Source of the DNA: Arthrobacter humicola
GTDB taxonomy: Bacteria; Actinomycetota; Actinomycetes; Actinomycetales; Micrococcaceae
Direction of reading: 5' to 3'
Assembly: GCF_022803015.1 (NCBI RefSeq)
Contig: NZ_JAFKON010000003.1
Coordinates: forward strand, 124,001 to 188,000
Length of the DNA: 64,000 nt
Position 1 is the first letter of the stretch. Each line of letters starts with the position of its first letter. Below are positions 1-8,259 of this stretch, in pieces. A program made the position numbers and the translations under genes. A model generated the notes under the pieces. That model saw only the letters and a program-made list of their open reading frames with translations. It searched no databases and was not told where the DNA came from.

Positions 1-798
1 GAAAACGGCGGTGGGCCGCACGTCATCAAGGCGCACATGGACCGGCTCGGGATCGACGCCATCATCGCCATCGGCGGCGAAGGCACTCTCGCGGCCGCCA
101 AACGGCTCAGGGACGCCGGCCTGAAGATCGTCGGTGTGCCCAAGACCGTGGACAATGATCTCGACGCCACGGACTACACCTTCGGCTTCGACACCGCCGT
201 GCAGATCGCGACCGAGGCAATCGACCGGCTGCGCACCACCGGCGAGTCCCACCACCGCTGCATGATCGCCGAAGTCATGGGCCGCCACGCCGGCTGGATC
301 GCACTCCACGCCGGCATGGCCTCGGGCGCCCACGCCATCCTGATCCCGGAGCAGAAGGTCAGCATCGAGCAGATCACCGAATGGGTGAACGAGGCCCACG
401 AGCGTGGCCGCGCCCCGCTCGTGGTGGTTGCTGAGGGCTTCGTCCCATCACACATGGAATCCCCGCATTCCGAGCGCGGCCTGGACACCTTCGGGCGCCC
501 CCGGCTCGGCGGCGTCGCCGAACAGCTGGCCCCGCAGATCGAAGCCCGCACCGGCATCGAAACCCGCGCCACCGTCCTGGGCCACATCCAGCGCGGCGGC
601 GTTCCGACGGCGTTCGACCGGGTCCTGGCCACGCGCCTGGGCATGGCAGCCGTCGACTCCGTGGCCGAGGGCCGCTGGGGCACCATGGTCTCCCTGAACG
701 GCACCGACATTAACCACGTGGGCTTCGAAGCCGCCCTCGGCAAGCTCAAGACGGTTCCGCAGCACCACTACGACGAAGCGGCCGTACTCTTCGGATAG
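1..798 (+). CDS. pfkA: 6-phosphofructokinase, C-terminal part (5' end outside window)
   Basis: Phosphorylates fructose-6-phosphate to fructose-1,6-bisphosphate in glycolysis. The reading frame is already open at base 1, so the N-terminus lies upstream. Visible family motifs are GGEGT, PKTVDNDL, the MGRHAGW block and GHIQRGG near the C-terminus. In this group of actinobacterial PFKs a glycine in GGEGT, with Lys in PKT, is the combination known from ATP-using enzymes, whereas PPi-using relatives carry Asp at the first position; I therefore infer ATP dependence. It is probably a housekeeping gene, but it sits just upstream of a cluster predicted to release glucose-6-phosphate. Identity is certain; the phosphoryl donor is inferred. 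Confidence 0.95.
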   Translation, partial: ENGGGPHVIKAHMDRLGIDAIIAIGGEGTLAAAKRLRDAGLKIVGVPKTVDNDLDATDYTFGFDTAVQIATEAIDRLRTTGESHHRCMIAEVMGRHAGWIALHAGMASGAHAILIPEQKVSIEQITEWVNEAHERGRAPLVVVAEGFVPSHMESPHSERGLDTFGRPRLGGVAEQLAPQIEARTGIETRATVLGHIQRGGVPTAFDRVLATRLGMAAVDSVAEGRWGTMVSLNGTDINHVGFEAALGKLKTVPQHHYDEAAVLFG

Positions 799-1162
799 GG
801 CTGGCGCCCGTAGCGGCTATTACGTTAAGTAGAGAGGGGTCATTGCGTTTGATGCAAGATCGGCCCGCCTCCTCTTGTCCAGTCGGCGCGAATCGTTGTG
901 AGGCCGGAATTTGCCTCTGACCGGCGGCATTTCTGGAAGCCGCCGCCGCCCTATATGGCGCCTATAGCGCCCGTGCTTCGTAAGAGCTTTCCTTGGCCGA
1001 GCTGATTCTTTCGCCATCGCCGGTGCATTCGTTCCACATTTATTGGAGTACCGGTGTTTATTATCTCAACATGTCGCAACAAGATCGCCTAAATGAAATA
1101 AGTTGCCATAAAACTGGGGTCAACTAGAAAACCTTGACGATCGCTAAGAGAATGGCTGATGC
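799..1162. other. Intergenic region between pfkA and LysR gene
   Basis: About 360 bases with no convincing gene. The part nearest the LysR start (roughly 1030-1150) is more AT-rich than its surroundings and is the likely place for the regulator's promoter. I could not pick out a confident -35/-10 pair or a clear LysR T-N11-A box. Confidence 0.4.
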
Positions 1163-2077
1163 ATGGACATGAGCTGGGCCTCTCTGAGGGCTTTGAAGGA
1201 AGTGGCGAGTCGCGGCACGATGATCGCCGCTGCTGAGGCTCTTGGCTATACAACCGGGGCGATTTCGCAGCAACTTGCCGCCCTCGAAACGTCCGTCGGA
1301 ACGCCGCTGCTTCAACGCGTAGGACGCACAGTTGAACTGACGGACGCCGGTGTCGTCCTAGCAAAACACGCCGCGGAGCTTTTGGAAGCCCAGGCACATT
1401 CCCGGCAAGCCGTAAGAAACACTATCCAAGCGGCCGCCGGGACGGTGACCCTTGGCGTGTTCGCCACCGCCGCGGCGAGCCTGCTCACTCCAATAGCCGA
1501 GGAGCTGAATAAGCAATACCCGCTGATCATGCTGCAGGCTAGGGAATATGCTGTCGATGACGTGGGTCGTCGCGTGCGCCTGTCCGACGTCGACCTCGCC
1601 CTTGGGCTTGACTATCCGGTTGCCCCGATTCCCCGTGAGGAGGGCACAAAGCTCCGCACCCTACGGTCAGAAACATTCGCACTGGCAGCGTCTCCGGGAT
1701 CGGGGCTTCCGGATCAGGTTGCCTTGTCCGACTTGGCCAGCCACGACTGGATTCTGCCGCCTGCCAACACCCACTTTGGCGTTGTTGTGCGAACGGTTTG
1801 CCGCAAGGTGGGGTTTGAGCCAAGGGCCACATTCGAAATCAATGACACCGCTGCCTCGCTCGCCCTTGCAGCGTCCGGTCTAGGGGTCTGTCTGGTGACC
1901 CCGATGATGCTTGAGTTTTCCGGATCCAGAAAGATAAAAGTTTCTAGCTTGAGCGAGTCAATCCAGCGCAACATAGTCCTCATCGAGCGTCTGAAAGACA
2001 GCTACGACCGGTCTGCTGTCCTCCGCACAGCAGACTCCATTGCCATGACCGTGAACGCCCAAACTGGAACAGGGTAG
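1163..2077 (+). CDS. LysR-family transcriptional regulator
   Basis: A 304-residue protein of normal LysR length. The N-terminal winged helix-turn-helix (about residues 5-62) is clear: AAEALGYTTGAISQQLAALE is the helix-turn-helix and recognition helix, followed by the linker helix and an effector-binding type 2 periplasmic-binding-protein fold (about 90-295). It is co-directional with and 276 bases upstream of the fructoselysine-type kinase gene, so it is the natural candidate regulator of the downstream catabolic cluster; the effector would be the substrate or an intermediate such as fructoselysine or lysine. That role is inference from position. Its base composition is a little lower in GC than the catabolic genes that follow. 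The start ATG has only a weak ribosome-binding site; a second in-frame ATG two codons later is possible. Confidence 0.88.
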   Translation: MDMSWASLRALKEVASRGTMIAAAEALGYTTGAISQQLAALETSVGTPLLQRVGRTVELTDAGVVLAKHAAELLEAQAHSRQAVRNTIQAAAGTVTLGVFATAAASLLTPIAEELNKQYPLIMLQAREYAVDDVGRRVRLSDVDLALGLDYPVAPIPREEGTKLRTLRSETFALAASPGSGLPDQVALSDLASHDWILPPANTHFGVVVRTVCRKVGFEPRATFEINDTAASLALAASGLGVCLVTPMMLEFSGSRKIKVSSLSESIQRNIVLIERLKDSYDRSAVLRTADSIAMTVNAQTGTG

Positions 2078-2353
2078 GCGTTCTTTTCCTTTACCGATCC
2101 CGTGCAGTTTCGCATACCTGACGCCTTAGGCATGGTAATTGTTTAGGTTTCTTTAACGATGGGCCGCAGACATTCTCGCTTGTGCCGGGGAGTAGAGGCC
2201 GAGATACTCGTTCAAGAGGCGTGGCAAGGCCCGTACTTGAATCAAGAAAGTTTGACCCAAGTTGCCGAATTTGTCTTTGCATTGGATGTAAATATATTGC
2301 CCGCAGATTATAACTTCTTGGGGCGAAGGTAATAAGGGAAAGGCTTTTAATAA

Positions 2354-3178
2354 ATGCAAACCCTCCTGGCTGTGGGCGATAATCTCGTTGATTGCTACCC
2401 CGCTCTCGGACTGGAATTTCCGGGTGGCAACTGTCTGAACGTGGCCGTGCAGGCCGCGAGGGCGGGACTGCGGGTTTCGTACTTGGGCGCCGTCGGTACT
2501 GACCGCCGCGGGACCTTGATCCGCGAGACGCTCGCAGCAGAAAACGTTGACTTCGAACGCGGCCGGATTGTCGAGGGGCCCTCTGCATACTGCGTCATCG
2601 GGCATCAGGAGGGCGACCGCGTGTTTCTTGACTCCCATCTCGGCGTCTCCAGGTTCACTCTCACAGAGGGAGATCTGGCCTTCGCGGCGCGGCACACAGT
2701 TGTTCACTCTGCACAGGCGAGCGGGACTGACGAGTTCATCGGATTGCTCGCCCAACAGACACTCGTTTCGTACGATTTCTCGACCGTGCGCGACGAGGCC
2801 TTCATCCGGGGAATTGCCCAGCATTCCTTTCTGGCATCCTTTTCGGGCAGTTCCCTCAGCAGCACCGAGGTCGACGGTCTGGTCGAGCTGAGCCTCTCCA
2901 GTGGCGCCCAATGGGTTCTTGTGACCCTCGGCGACCGGGGCGCGGTCCTGCATGCTCCGGGACGGGTTTACTCCATTCCGTCCGTACCGGTGGAGTCTCT
3001 CGACACCCTCGGGGCGGGGGACGCGTTCGTGGCCAACGTCCTGGCCGGACTCGTTAGCGGCGCAGAACCCCACGCCTTCTTGTACCAAGCGGCGCTCAAG
3101 GCCGCCGAGACCTGCACCCACTTCGGAGGCGTGGGCCACGGCTCTCCATTTTTCCTGAGTGATAAGACCAGGCTTTAG
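2354..3178 (+). CDS. frlD: PfkB-family sugar kinase, fructoselysine 6-kinase-like
   Basis: A 274-residue ribokinase-fold kinase. The N-terminus (GDNLVDCYPALGLEFPGGN followed by NVAVQAARAG) closely follows fructoselysine 6-kinase (FrlD), and the C-terminal PfkB signature DTLGAGDAF carries the catalytic Asp. The known FrlD reaction phosphorylates an Amadori compound, fructoselysine, at C6 using ATP in the cytoplasm. The next gene, 53 bases on, is a FrlB-like deglycase, which supports the assignment strongly; a kinase for another fructosyl-amino acid is the main alternative. An AAGGGAAAGG tract precedes the ATG at slightly long spacing. The gene probably starts the operon: 276 bases of AT-rich, gene-free sequence lie upstream. 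Confidence 0.85.
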   Translation: MQTLLAVGDNLVDCYPALGLEFPGGNCLNVAVQAARAGLRVSYLGAVGTDRRGTLIRETLAAENVDFERGRIVEGPSAYCVIGHQEGDRVFLDSHLGVSRFTLTEGDLAFAARHTVVHSAQASGTDEFIGLLAQQTLVSYDFSTVRDEAFIRGIAQHSFLASFSGSSLSSTEVDGLVELSLSSGAQWVLVTLGDRGAVLHAPGRVYSIPSVPVESLDTLGAGDAFVANVLAGLVSGAEPHAFLYQAALKAAETCTHFGGVGHGSPFFLSDKTRL

Positions 3179-3231
3179 CAGCTTCCTGATTTCCCTAACC
3201 CGAACTCCCAGCATTATCGAGAGGAACAACT

Positions 3232-4284
3232 ATGACCGACGGAATCTATGTAGGCACACGCGAGGCAACCCCGATCCCCCAGGATCTTATCCCGTCGCAG
3301 GAAAAGGCGCTGGCCCTCGCGGACCGGATCGGGGAGGCCATAGCCGGCCTTCCCATGGCGCCGAAGCGGATCTTCCTAGTGGGATCAGGAGGATCGTATG
3401 TGGGTCTTGTGCCACTGCAGTATCTTCTCGACACGGAGTCCTCCACGCCGACGCTTCGCATTAACTCGGACGAGTTCTTCTACCGGAAACCCGCCTCTGT
3501 TGGCTCTGACACCCTGCTCATCGCCCTATCCGGAACCGGTAACACGGCCGAAACCGTCCGGGCCGCCCAGTGGGCCGTCGAGCAGGGCGCGACAGTGTTG
3601 GCCTTCACGCTGAAGCCGGAGTCCCTTCTGGGAACCAAGTTCGACAACGTCTTCGTTCCGGAGCCCGAGGACAACGGGCAGCGGTCACAATTGGGCGGCC
3701 TCGCCGCCTCCCAGCTGATGTTGCAGTTCGCCGGCCTGGCGTTGCTGCGGCGCGACGGCATCGACACCTCGGCCAGAGAAAGCGTGCTCCTGCAGGTACC
3801 GGAGAAGATCCTGGCGGCGCTGGAAGAATTTGAACCGAAGGCGGAGCTGATCGCCGGTGCAATCAAAGAGGCGCCGATGACCTACGTGCTGGCTTCGGGC
3901 CCTCTCTATGGCGCCGCGCTGACCTTCACCATGTGCTTTATGCAGGAGATGCAGTGGATGCACGCCGCCACAGTGAATTCCAATGAGTTCTTTCAGGGTC
4001 CGTTTGAGGTGGTGGACAAAAATTCGAAGATCGTCGTCTTTTTGGGCGAGGACAAAACCCGACCCATGGGCGAGCGTGTCCGGACGTTCCTTGACACCTA
4101 TGCCGGGGAAGTCCACTACGTCGATGCTGAGGATTTCACCCTGTCTGGTATCCCGGCTGAGCTCCGGGCCTTCGTCAGCCCGATCGTTTATCACGCCCTA
4201 ACAACCCGTATAGCTGCCCACCTCTCCGCCGCAACCGGCTACGAGCTGGATGGACGCCGCTACATGTGGCAGGTCGAGTACTAA
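3232..4284 (+). CDS. frlB: SIS-domain deglycase, fructoselysine-6-phosphate deglycase-like
   Basis: A 350-residue protein with two SIS (sugar isomerase) halves. GSGGSYVG and the SGTGNTAET phosphosugar-binding loop are in the N-terminal half; ASGPLYGAAL, the NSNEFFQGPFEVV segment and the terminal DGRRYMWQVEY resemble the corresponding parts of FrlB. FrlB hydrolyses fructoselysine-6-phosphate to glucose-6-phosphate and free lysine. Strong GAGAGGAAC ribosome-binding site 5 bases before the ATG. It sits between the FrlD-like kinase and an amino-acid-type ABC importer, making an import-phosphorylate-deglycate unit. What cannot be told from sequence is the amine moiety; the lysine-catabolic genes downstream argue for lysine. 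Confidence 0.86.
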   Translation: MTDGIYVGTREATPIPQDLIPSQEKALALADRIGEAIAGLPMAPKRIFLVGSGGSYVGLVPLQYLLDTESSTPTLRINSDEFFYRKPASVGSDTLLIALSGTGNTAETVRAAQWAVEQGATVLAFTLKPESLLGTKFDNVFVPEPEDNGQRSQLGGLAASQLMLQFAGLALLRRDGIDTSARESVLLQVPEKILAALEEFEPKAELIAGAIKEAPMTYVLASGPLYGAALTFTMCFMQEMQWMHAATVNSNEFFQGPFEVVDKNSKIVVFLGEDKTRPMGERVRTFLDTYAGEVHYVDAEDFTLSGIPAELRAFVSPIVYHALTTRIAAHLSAATGYELDGRRYMWQVEY

Positions 4285-4321
4285 ACCCCCGTTTTGTGGA
4301 ACCCAGAAGAGCGGAACTGAA

Positions 4322-5239
4322 ATGCTAAGAAAAACCCTGTCCAAGCACGGAACCGGCGTAGCCCTCGGGGCATTCATGACGGGCTCCGTTCTTTTCCTCA
4401 GCGCCTGTGGAGGCCCGAGTAACGCGACGAGCGAAGCAAAGCCTTCCACCGCGAAGTCGCCGAACTTCAGCCAGACCCTGCACGACGCGCTGCCGGCCGC
4501 GTACAAGGACAAAACAGTCAAGGTAGGGGCGTTCAACGACTGGCCGCCGGACGAGTTCATGGAGAAGGGTGAGCTCAAGGGCTGGAGCATCGACATGGCG
4601 TCAGCCATTTTCGGCGTCCTGGGCGTTGACTACACAATCGAGGGAACCACATTCGAATCAGTCATTCCCGGCTTGGCCACCAAGCGGTACGACGCGGGTT
4701 TCGCTTCCTTTGGAGTCACTCCTGACCGGCTGAAAACACTGGACTTCATCCCCCAGCGCCAGGAGGGAACCGCATACGGCTCGCTAGCGTCAAGCCCGAT
4801 CGCCGTAGAGAAAATCGCTGATCTCTGCGGTCGCTCCGTGGCCGTACTCACGGGAGCCTTTGACTACCAGTACCTGCTGGAAGAGAGCTCAAAGAACTGT
4901 TCCTCAAATCCGATCGATCTCAAGCAGTTCACTACACAGAATGAAGCCGAACTGGCTGTCACCTCCAAGCGGGTTGAGATTGTAGCTGCCGGTTCAGCCA
5001 AGCTGCTCTACAGTGCCAAGCAAACCGGAACCATGCACGTCTCAGGTCTGCTCTCCAACCCCGTATACAACGGCATCGGGGTCGCCAAGGGGAACAAACT
5101 GGGCGAATCCATCCGCGCGGCCATTCAGGTCCTCATCGACAACGGCACCTACAAGACCATCCTCGACAAATGGGGCGTTGGTTCCCAAGGCCTCCTCAAA
5201 AAGGCCGTGCTTGCCACAGCTGACAACCCCAACCCCTAG
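4322..5239 (+). CDS. Amino-acid-type ABC transporter substrate-binding lipoprotein
   Basis: A 305-residue lipoprotein. The signal peptide ends in a lipobox LSAC with the lipidated Cys at about residue 29, followed by a Ser/Ala/Thr linker and an SBP_bac_3 fold. The ATG at 4322 is preferred over an upstream in-frame ATG because it gives a proper lipoprotein signal immediately and avoids overlapping the end of the deglycase gene. SBP_bac_3 proteins bind polar amino acids or opine-like conjugates outside the membrane and deliver them to a permease. With the next two genes it forms a complete importer; from context the ligand is probably fructoselysine or a related Amadori compound (inference). 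Confidence 0.88.
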   Translation: MLRKTLSKHGTGVALGAFMTGSVLFLSACGGPSNATSEAKPSTAKSPNFSQTLHDALPAAYKDKTVKVGAFNDWPPDEFMEKGELKGWSIDMASAIFGVLGVDYTIEGTTFESVIPGLATKRYDAGFASFGVTPDRLKTLDFIPQRQEGTAYGSLASSPIAVEKIADLCGRSVAVLTGAFDYQYLLEESSKNCSSNPIDLKQFTTQNEAELAVTSKRVEIVAAGSAKLLYSAKQTGTMHVSGLLSNPVYNGIGVAKGNKLGESIRAAIQVLIDNGTYKTILDKWGVGSQGLLKKAVLATADNPNP

Positions 5240-5251
5240 CAATCAAAGACT

Positions 5252-5284
5252 GCCGGCGCCGCAGGGGATCCCTGCGGTGCCGGC
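5252..5284 (+). promoter_or_regulatory. Intercistronic hairpin between binding protein and permease
   Basis: Inverted repeat with 15-bp arms (5252-5266 and 5270-5284), a three-base loop GAT and one G.U-compatible mismatch, lying 12 bases after the binding-protein stop codon. No T-run follows, so it is more likely an mRNA-stabilising or attenuating stem-loop that keeps the binding protein in excess over the permease, a common arrangement in ABC operons, than a full terminator. The function is inferred. Confidence 0.55.
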
Positions 5285-5316
5285 GCTCGCAACCGCTTAG
5301 CCCCAAGGAGCAGGTT

Positions 5317-6255
5317 ATGACTGTCGATGCGCGAACCGTCAGTACCGGTCTTAAAGTGGAGGTAAATCAAAAGCCCATCAAACGTCGTCACCCGTCCTGG
5401 TGGCTGGGAGGTGCAGCGATTGCGCTGCTCGTGCTCGCTTTCCTCCAAGTCCTGGTGACCAACGCCAACCTGCAGTGGCCCGTTGTCGCCGAATACCTCT
5501 TCGCACCAGAAATCCTCGCCGGCCTTGGCCGAACCATGCTCCTGACCCTGTTGGCTATGATCATTGGCTTGGCCATCGGCGTGATTATCGCGGTCATGCG
5601 CTTGTCACAGAACCCTGTCTTTCAGTGGGTAAGCATTAGCTGGATTTGGTTTTTCCGAGGAGTACCGCCGCTGGTTCAGCTCGTCCTCTGGTATAACTTG
5701 GCGCTTATCTTCCCGGAGCTCACGTTTGGGATCCCCTTCGGTCCTTCCCTGATGTCTTTGGATACTAATGCAGTCATCACCCCGTTCAGCGCCGCGATTC
5801 TGGGACTGTCCCTGACCGAGAGCGCCTACGCGGCGGAAATGATCCGCGCCGGGATCCAGGCAGTCAGCGGCGGCCAGACCGAAGCGGCAGCCTCCCTTGG
5901 CATGAGCCGGGGACAGACGCTGCGGAAAATCGTCCTGCCGCAAGCAATCCGGATCGTCATACCGCCGATCGGCAATGACACCATTTCCATGTTGAAGTTC
6001 ACGTCGCTAGTGAGTGTCCTCGCCCTGCCGGATCTGCTCTACTCAGCACAGATGATCTATGCACGCACATACCAGACAATCCCCCTGCTCTTGGTCGCCA
6101 CACTGTGGTATCTCCTGCTAGCAACGGTCCTGACATTTGCGCTTTCCCGTGTGGAAAAACGACTGGCCGGGAAAAGCACTTCCGTTGTAAATGGTGCCGG
6201 CCGCGGGTGGCGAGATGCCTTCAGAATCACTGCAAGAAAGGAAGCATCCCTTTGA
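5317..6255 (+). CDS. Amino-acid-type ABC transporter permease (HisM/GlnP family)
   Basis: A 312-residue inner-membrane protein. A charged N-terminal tail precedes several hydrophobic helices (first around residues 30-50), and the family EAA loop is visible at [16 protein letters not shown], where it contacts the ATPase, followed by [10 protein letters not shown]. The [15 protein letters not shown] segment is typical of the polar amino-acid uptake permeases. AAGGAG ribosome-binding site 6 bases before the ATG. It probably works as a homodimer with the binding protein upstream and the ATPase downstream, whose start overlaps or nearly abuts its stop codon. Confidence 0.92.
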   Translation: MTVDARTVSTGLKVEVNQKPIKRRHPSWWLGGAAIALLVLAFLQVLVTNANLQWPVVAEYLFAPEILAGLGRTMLLTLLAMIIGLAIGVIIAVMRLSQNPVFQWVSISWIWFFRGVPPLVQLVLWYNLALIFPELTFGIPFGPSLMSLDTNAVITPFSAAILGLSLTESAYAAEMIRAGIQAVSGGQTEAAASLGMSRGQTLRKIVLPQAIRIVIPPIGNDTISMLKFTSLVSVLALPDLLYSAQMIYARTYQTIPLLLVATLWYLLLATVLTFALSRVEKRLAGKSTSVVNGAGRGWRDAFRITARKEASL

Positions 6256-6257
6256 AC

Positions 6258-7025
6258 ATGCAGACGCAGCCACTGCTGATCGTTGACCGCCTAAGCAAGA
6301 GCTTCGGATCCAATCAAGTGCTCAAGGACATCAGCCTGACCATAGCGGGAGGCGACGTCACGTGCATCATCGGCGCCTCCGGGTCAGGCAAGAGCACCCT
6401 CCTTCGATGTCTCAACAGGCTGGAAACTCCTGACGCCGGGACCGTCTACCTGGAGGGAGCGCCAGTCGGAATGAAATGGAGCAAGGACCGGCTCTACGAG
6501 ATGAGCCCCAAGGAACTGGCTGGACAACGGCGGGCCATGGGCATGGTCTTCCAAGGGTTCCACTTGTTTCCGCACCTCACGGCTCTGGAAAACATCATGC
6601 AGGCGCCACGCACGGTCAAGAAGGAAAAAACCGAAGATGCGCGGGGTTACGCGCTTGAGCTCCTTGACCGCGTCGGCTTGGTGGAGAAAGCGCAGTTTTA
6701 TCCCCATCAACTTTCGGGCGGCCAACAGCAACGTATCGCCATAGCCCGGTCGTTGGCGATGAGACCGAAGGTGATGCTGTTCGACGAGCCGACTTCAGCG
6801 CTTGACCCCGAGCTCGTGGGAGAGGTGTTGTGGGTCATGAAATCCCTGGCCCAAGACGGCATGACCATGGCCGTTGTCACCCACGAGATGGATTTCGCAA
6901 GGGAGGTCGCTAACCACGTCGTCTTCATGGACGCTGGCTACATAGTCGAAGAAGGTGCGCCGGCCGACGTCCTGGGCAACCCGCAGCACGCCCGGACCAA
7001 GACCTTCCTGTCGCGAGTTTCCTGA
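6258..7025 (+). CDS. Amino-acid-type ABC transporter ATP-binding protein
   Basis: A 255-residue ATPase with Walker [10 protein letters not shown], the Q-loop region [17 protein letters not shown], signature LSGGQQQR, Walker [15 protein letters not shown] and the switch His in TVVTHEM. It energises import through the adjacent permease. The start is debatable: an in-frame TTG at 6252 overlaps the permease stop (TTGA) and lies 7 bases after AAGGAAG, a better spacing than for ATG 6258; either adds or removes only two residues. Translational coupling with the permease is likely in both cases. Confidence 0.93.
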   Translation: MQTQPLLIVDRLSKSFGSNQVLKDISLTIAGGDVTCIIGASGSGKSTLLRCLNRLETPDAGTVYLEGAPVGMKWSKDRLYEMSPKELAGQRRAMGMVFQGFHLFPHLTALENIMQAPRTVKKEKTEDARGYALELLDRVGLVEKAQFYPHQLSGGQQQRIAIARSLAMRPKVMLFDEPTSALDPELVGEVLWVMKSLAQDGMTMAVVTHEMDFAREVANHVVFMDAGYIVEEGAPADVLGNPQHARTKTFLSRVS

Positions 7026-7064
7026 ACAGAAAACAGACCTGAAGAACTACAGACTAGGGCCCTC

Positions 7065-8045
7065 ATGGGATTACGGATCCTCAGCGCGACGGATGTATAT
7101 AGGTCTTTATCGCTCCCCGATTCACTGGCTGCGCAGCGAGAGGCTTTCGAGTCTTTGTCTGCCAACAAAGACGTCGGCGGCCACCTGTCGCACCCCGGCC
7201 AAGGCGGCAACTCCTTGGTCTTCGTTCATACCGGTTTGATCCCCGGGGACACGGGAATCGCTTGCAAGTTCGGCGTGCAGATCCCCGGAAACGCCCGGCT
7301 GGGGCTTCCGACCGTCCAGGGTCTGGTCACCCTTCTTGACCCTGACACCGGCGTGCCCCTTGCCTGCCTTGATGGTGCGGCAATCACAACCATCCGGACG
7401 GCGCACGGAGTGGTTGCAGCCGCGGAGCTTCTGGCGCGCAGGGATGCAAAGAAGGTGGCGATTATTGGTTCCGGAGCTCAGGCCCGTGAACTTGCCCTGT
7501 GTATGCCGCAGATCAGGCAGCTGTCCGAAACAGCACTCTGGAGTCCAACACTCGAGAACCGGGAACGGCTAGGCCGTGAGTTGCGCCAAGCGGGCGGTTC
7601 CACTGTTCGCGTCGTGGATACGGCTCGTGCCGCCGTGGAAGGAGCTGACATCATCGTCACGGCAACGCTGAGCCAGACCCCTGTTGTCGAGGGCGCGTGG
7701 CTGGCCCAAGGCGCAACGGTTCTCACTTTGGGTTCCTACTCCTCAGACAGGCGCGAACTCGACTTAGAGGCAACTGCGCGGGCCGACTTGGTGGTAGTGG
7801 ACCAGGTTGCCAAAGCTACGGCCCAGGCCGGGTGTGTTCTGGAAGCCTTTGGGGCAGGAGTTTTAGAACCTGCTCAGCTAGTGCCCGTGGGTGACATCTT
7901 GACCGGAATCCACCCCGGCCGAACCAGTCCGGGGCAGACAATCATCTTTCACAGCCTTGGATTTGGAGTGCAGGACGCCGCGGCGGCATGGACTGCCTAT
8001 CGGGGCGCCATGGCCAACAACTTCGGCACAGACGTGCCGTTCTAA
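7065..8045 (+). CDS. Ornithine cyclodeaminase/mu-crystallin family protein, candidate lysine cyclodeaminase
   Basis: A 326-residue protein with the OCD/mu-crystallin fold. The substrate half contains LACLDGAAITTIRTAHG and the NAD half the glycine-rich IGSGAQA loop after KKVAI. Family members either deaminate and cyclise ornithine to proline or lysine to pipecolate, or reduce cyclic ketimines. Here the gene follows a fructoselysine importer and precedes a pipecolate-oxidase-like flavoenzyme, ALDH7 and an HglS-like enzyme. L-lysine to L-pipecolate is therefore the most economical reaction and would connect the deglycase product to the downstream genes. A ketimine (piperideine-2-carboxylate) reductase is the main alternative. 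Family assignment is firm; the substrate is inferred. Confidence 0.8.
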   Translation: MGLRILSATDVYRSLSLPDSLAAQREAFESLSANKDVGGHLSHPGQGGNSLVFVHTGLIPGDTGIACKFGVQIPGNARLGLPTVQGLVTLLDPDTGVPLACLDGAAITTIRTAHGVVAAAELLARRDAKKVAIIGSGAQARELALCMPQIRQLSETALWSPTLENRERLGRELRQAGGSTVRVVDTARAAVEGADIIVTATLSQTPVVEGAWLAQGATVLTLGSYSSDRRELDLEATARADLVVVDQVAKATAQAGCVLEAFGAGVLEPAQLVPVGDILTGIHPGRTSPGQTIIFHSLGFGVQDAAAAWTAYRGAMANNFGTDVPF

Positions 8046-8077
8046 GGGACCATGACGAGCATTCAGACGGAACAAAC

Positions 8078-8097
8078 TAGCGCTTCCCGACTAGCGT
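8078..8097. promoter_or_regulatory. Direct repeat ACTAGCG x2 in the cluster's internal gap
   Basis: Two copies of ACTAGCG, 13 bases apart start to start, lie in the 214-base gap between the cyclodeaminase-like and flavoprotein genes. The gap is the largest inside the cluster and could hold a second promoter; the direct repeat is a possible regulator site. No confident -10/-35 pair was identified. Confidence 0.25.
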
Positions 8098-8259
8098 GCA
8101 GTCCCGAATGAAGGCCGCGCATTAGGTGGGATTCAAGCTCCAGATCAGGGGCCAAAGGGGATCTCCCTTCCGGTCCCCGCAAGCCCTAGGCCTTATCTCA
8201 TGGTTTGAAACAACGCACGTAACCCATTACCGATGGTTGATACCCAAGGAGGGGTGGGT

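Noticed and set aside
2153..3229. Long minus-strand frame opposite the FrlD-like kinase
   Set aside because: It is antisense to a gene with clear PfkB motifs and shows no family motif of its own; a by-product of GC-rich codon use. The same applies to long frames opposite 9557-12523.
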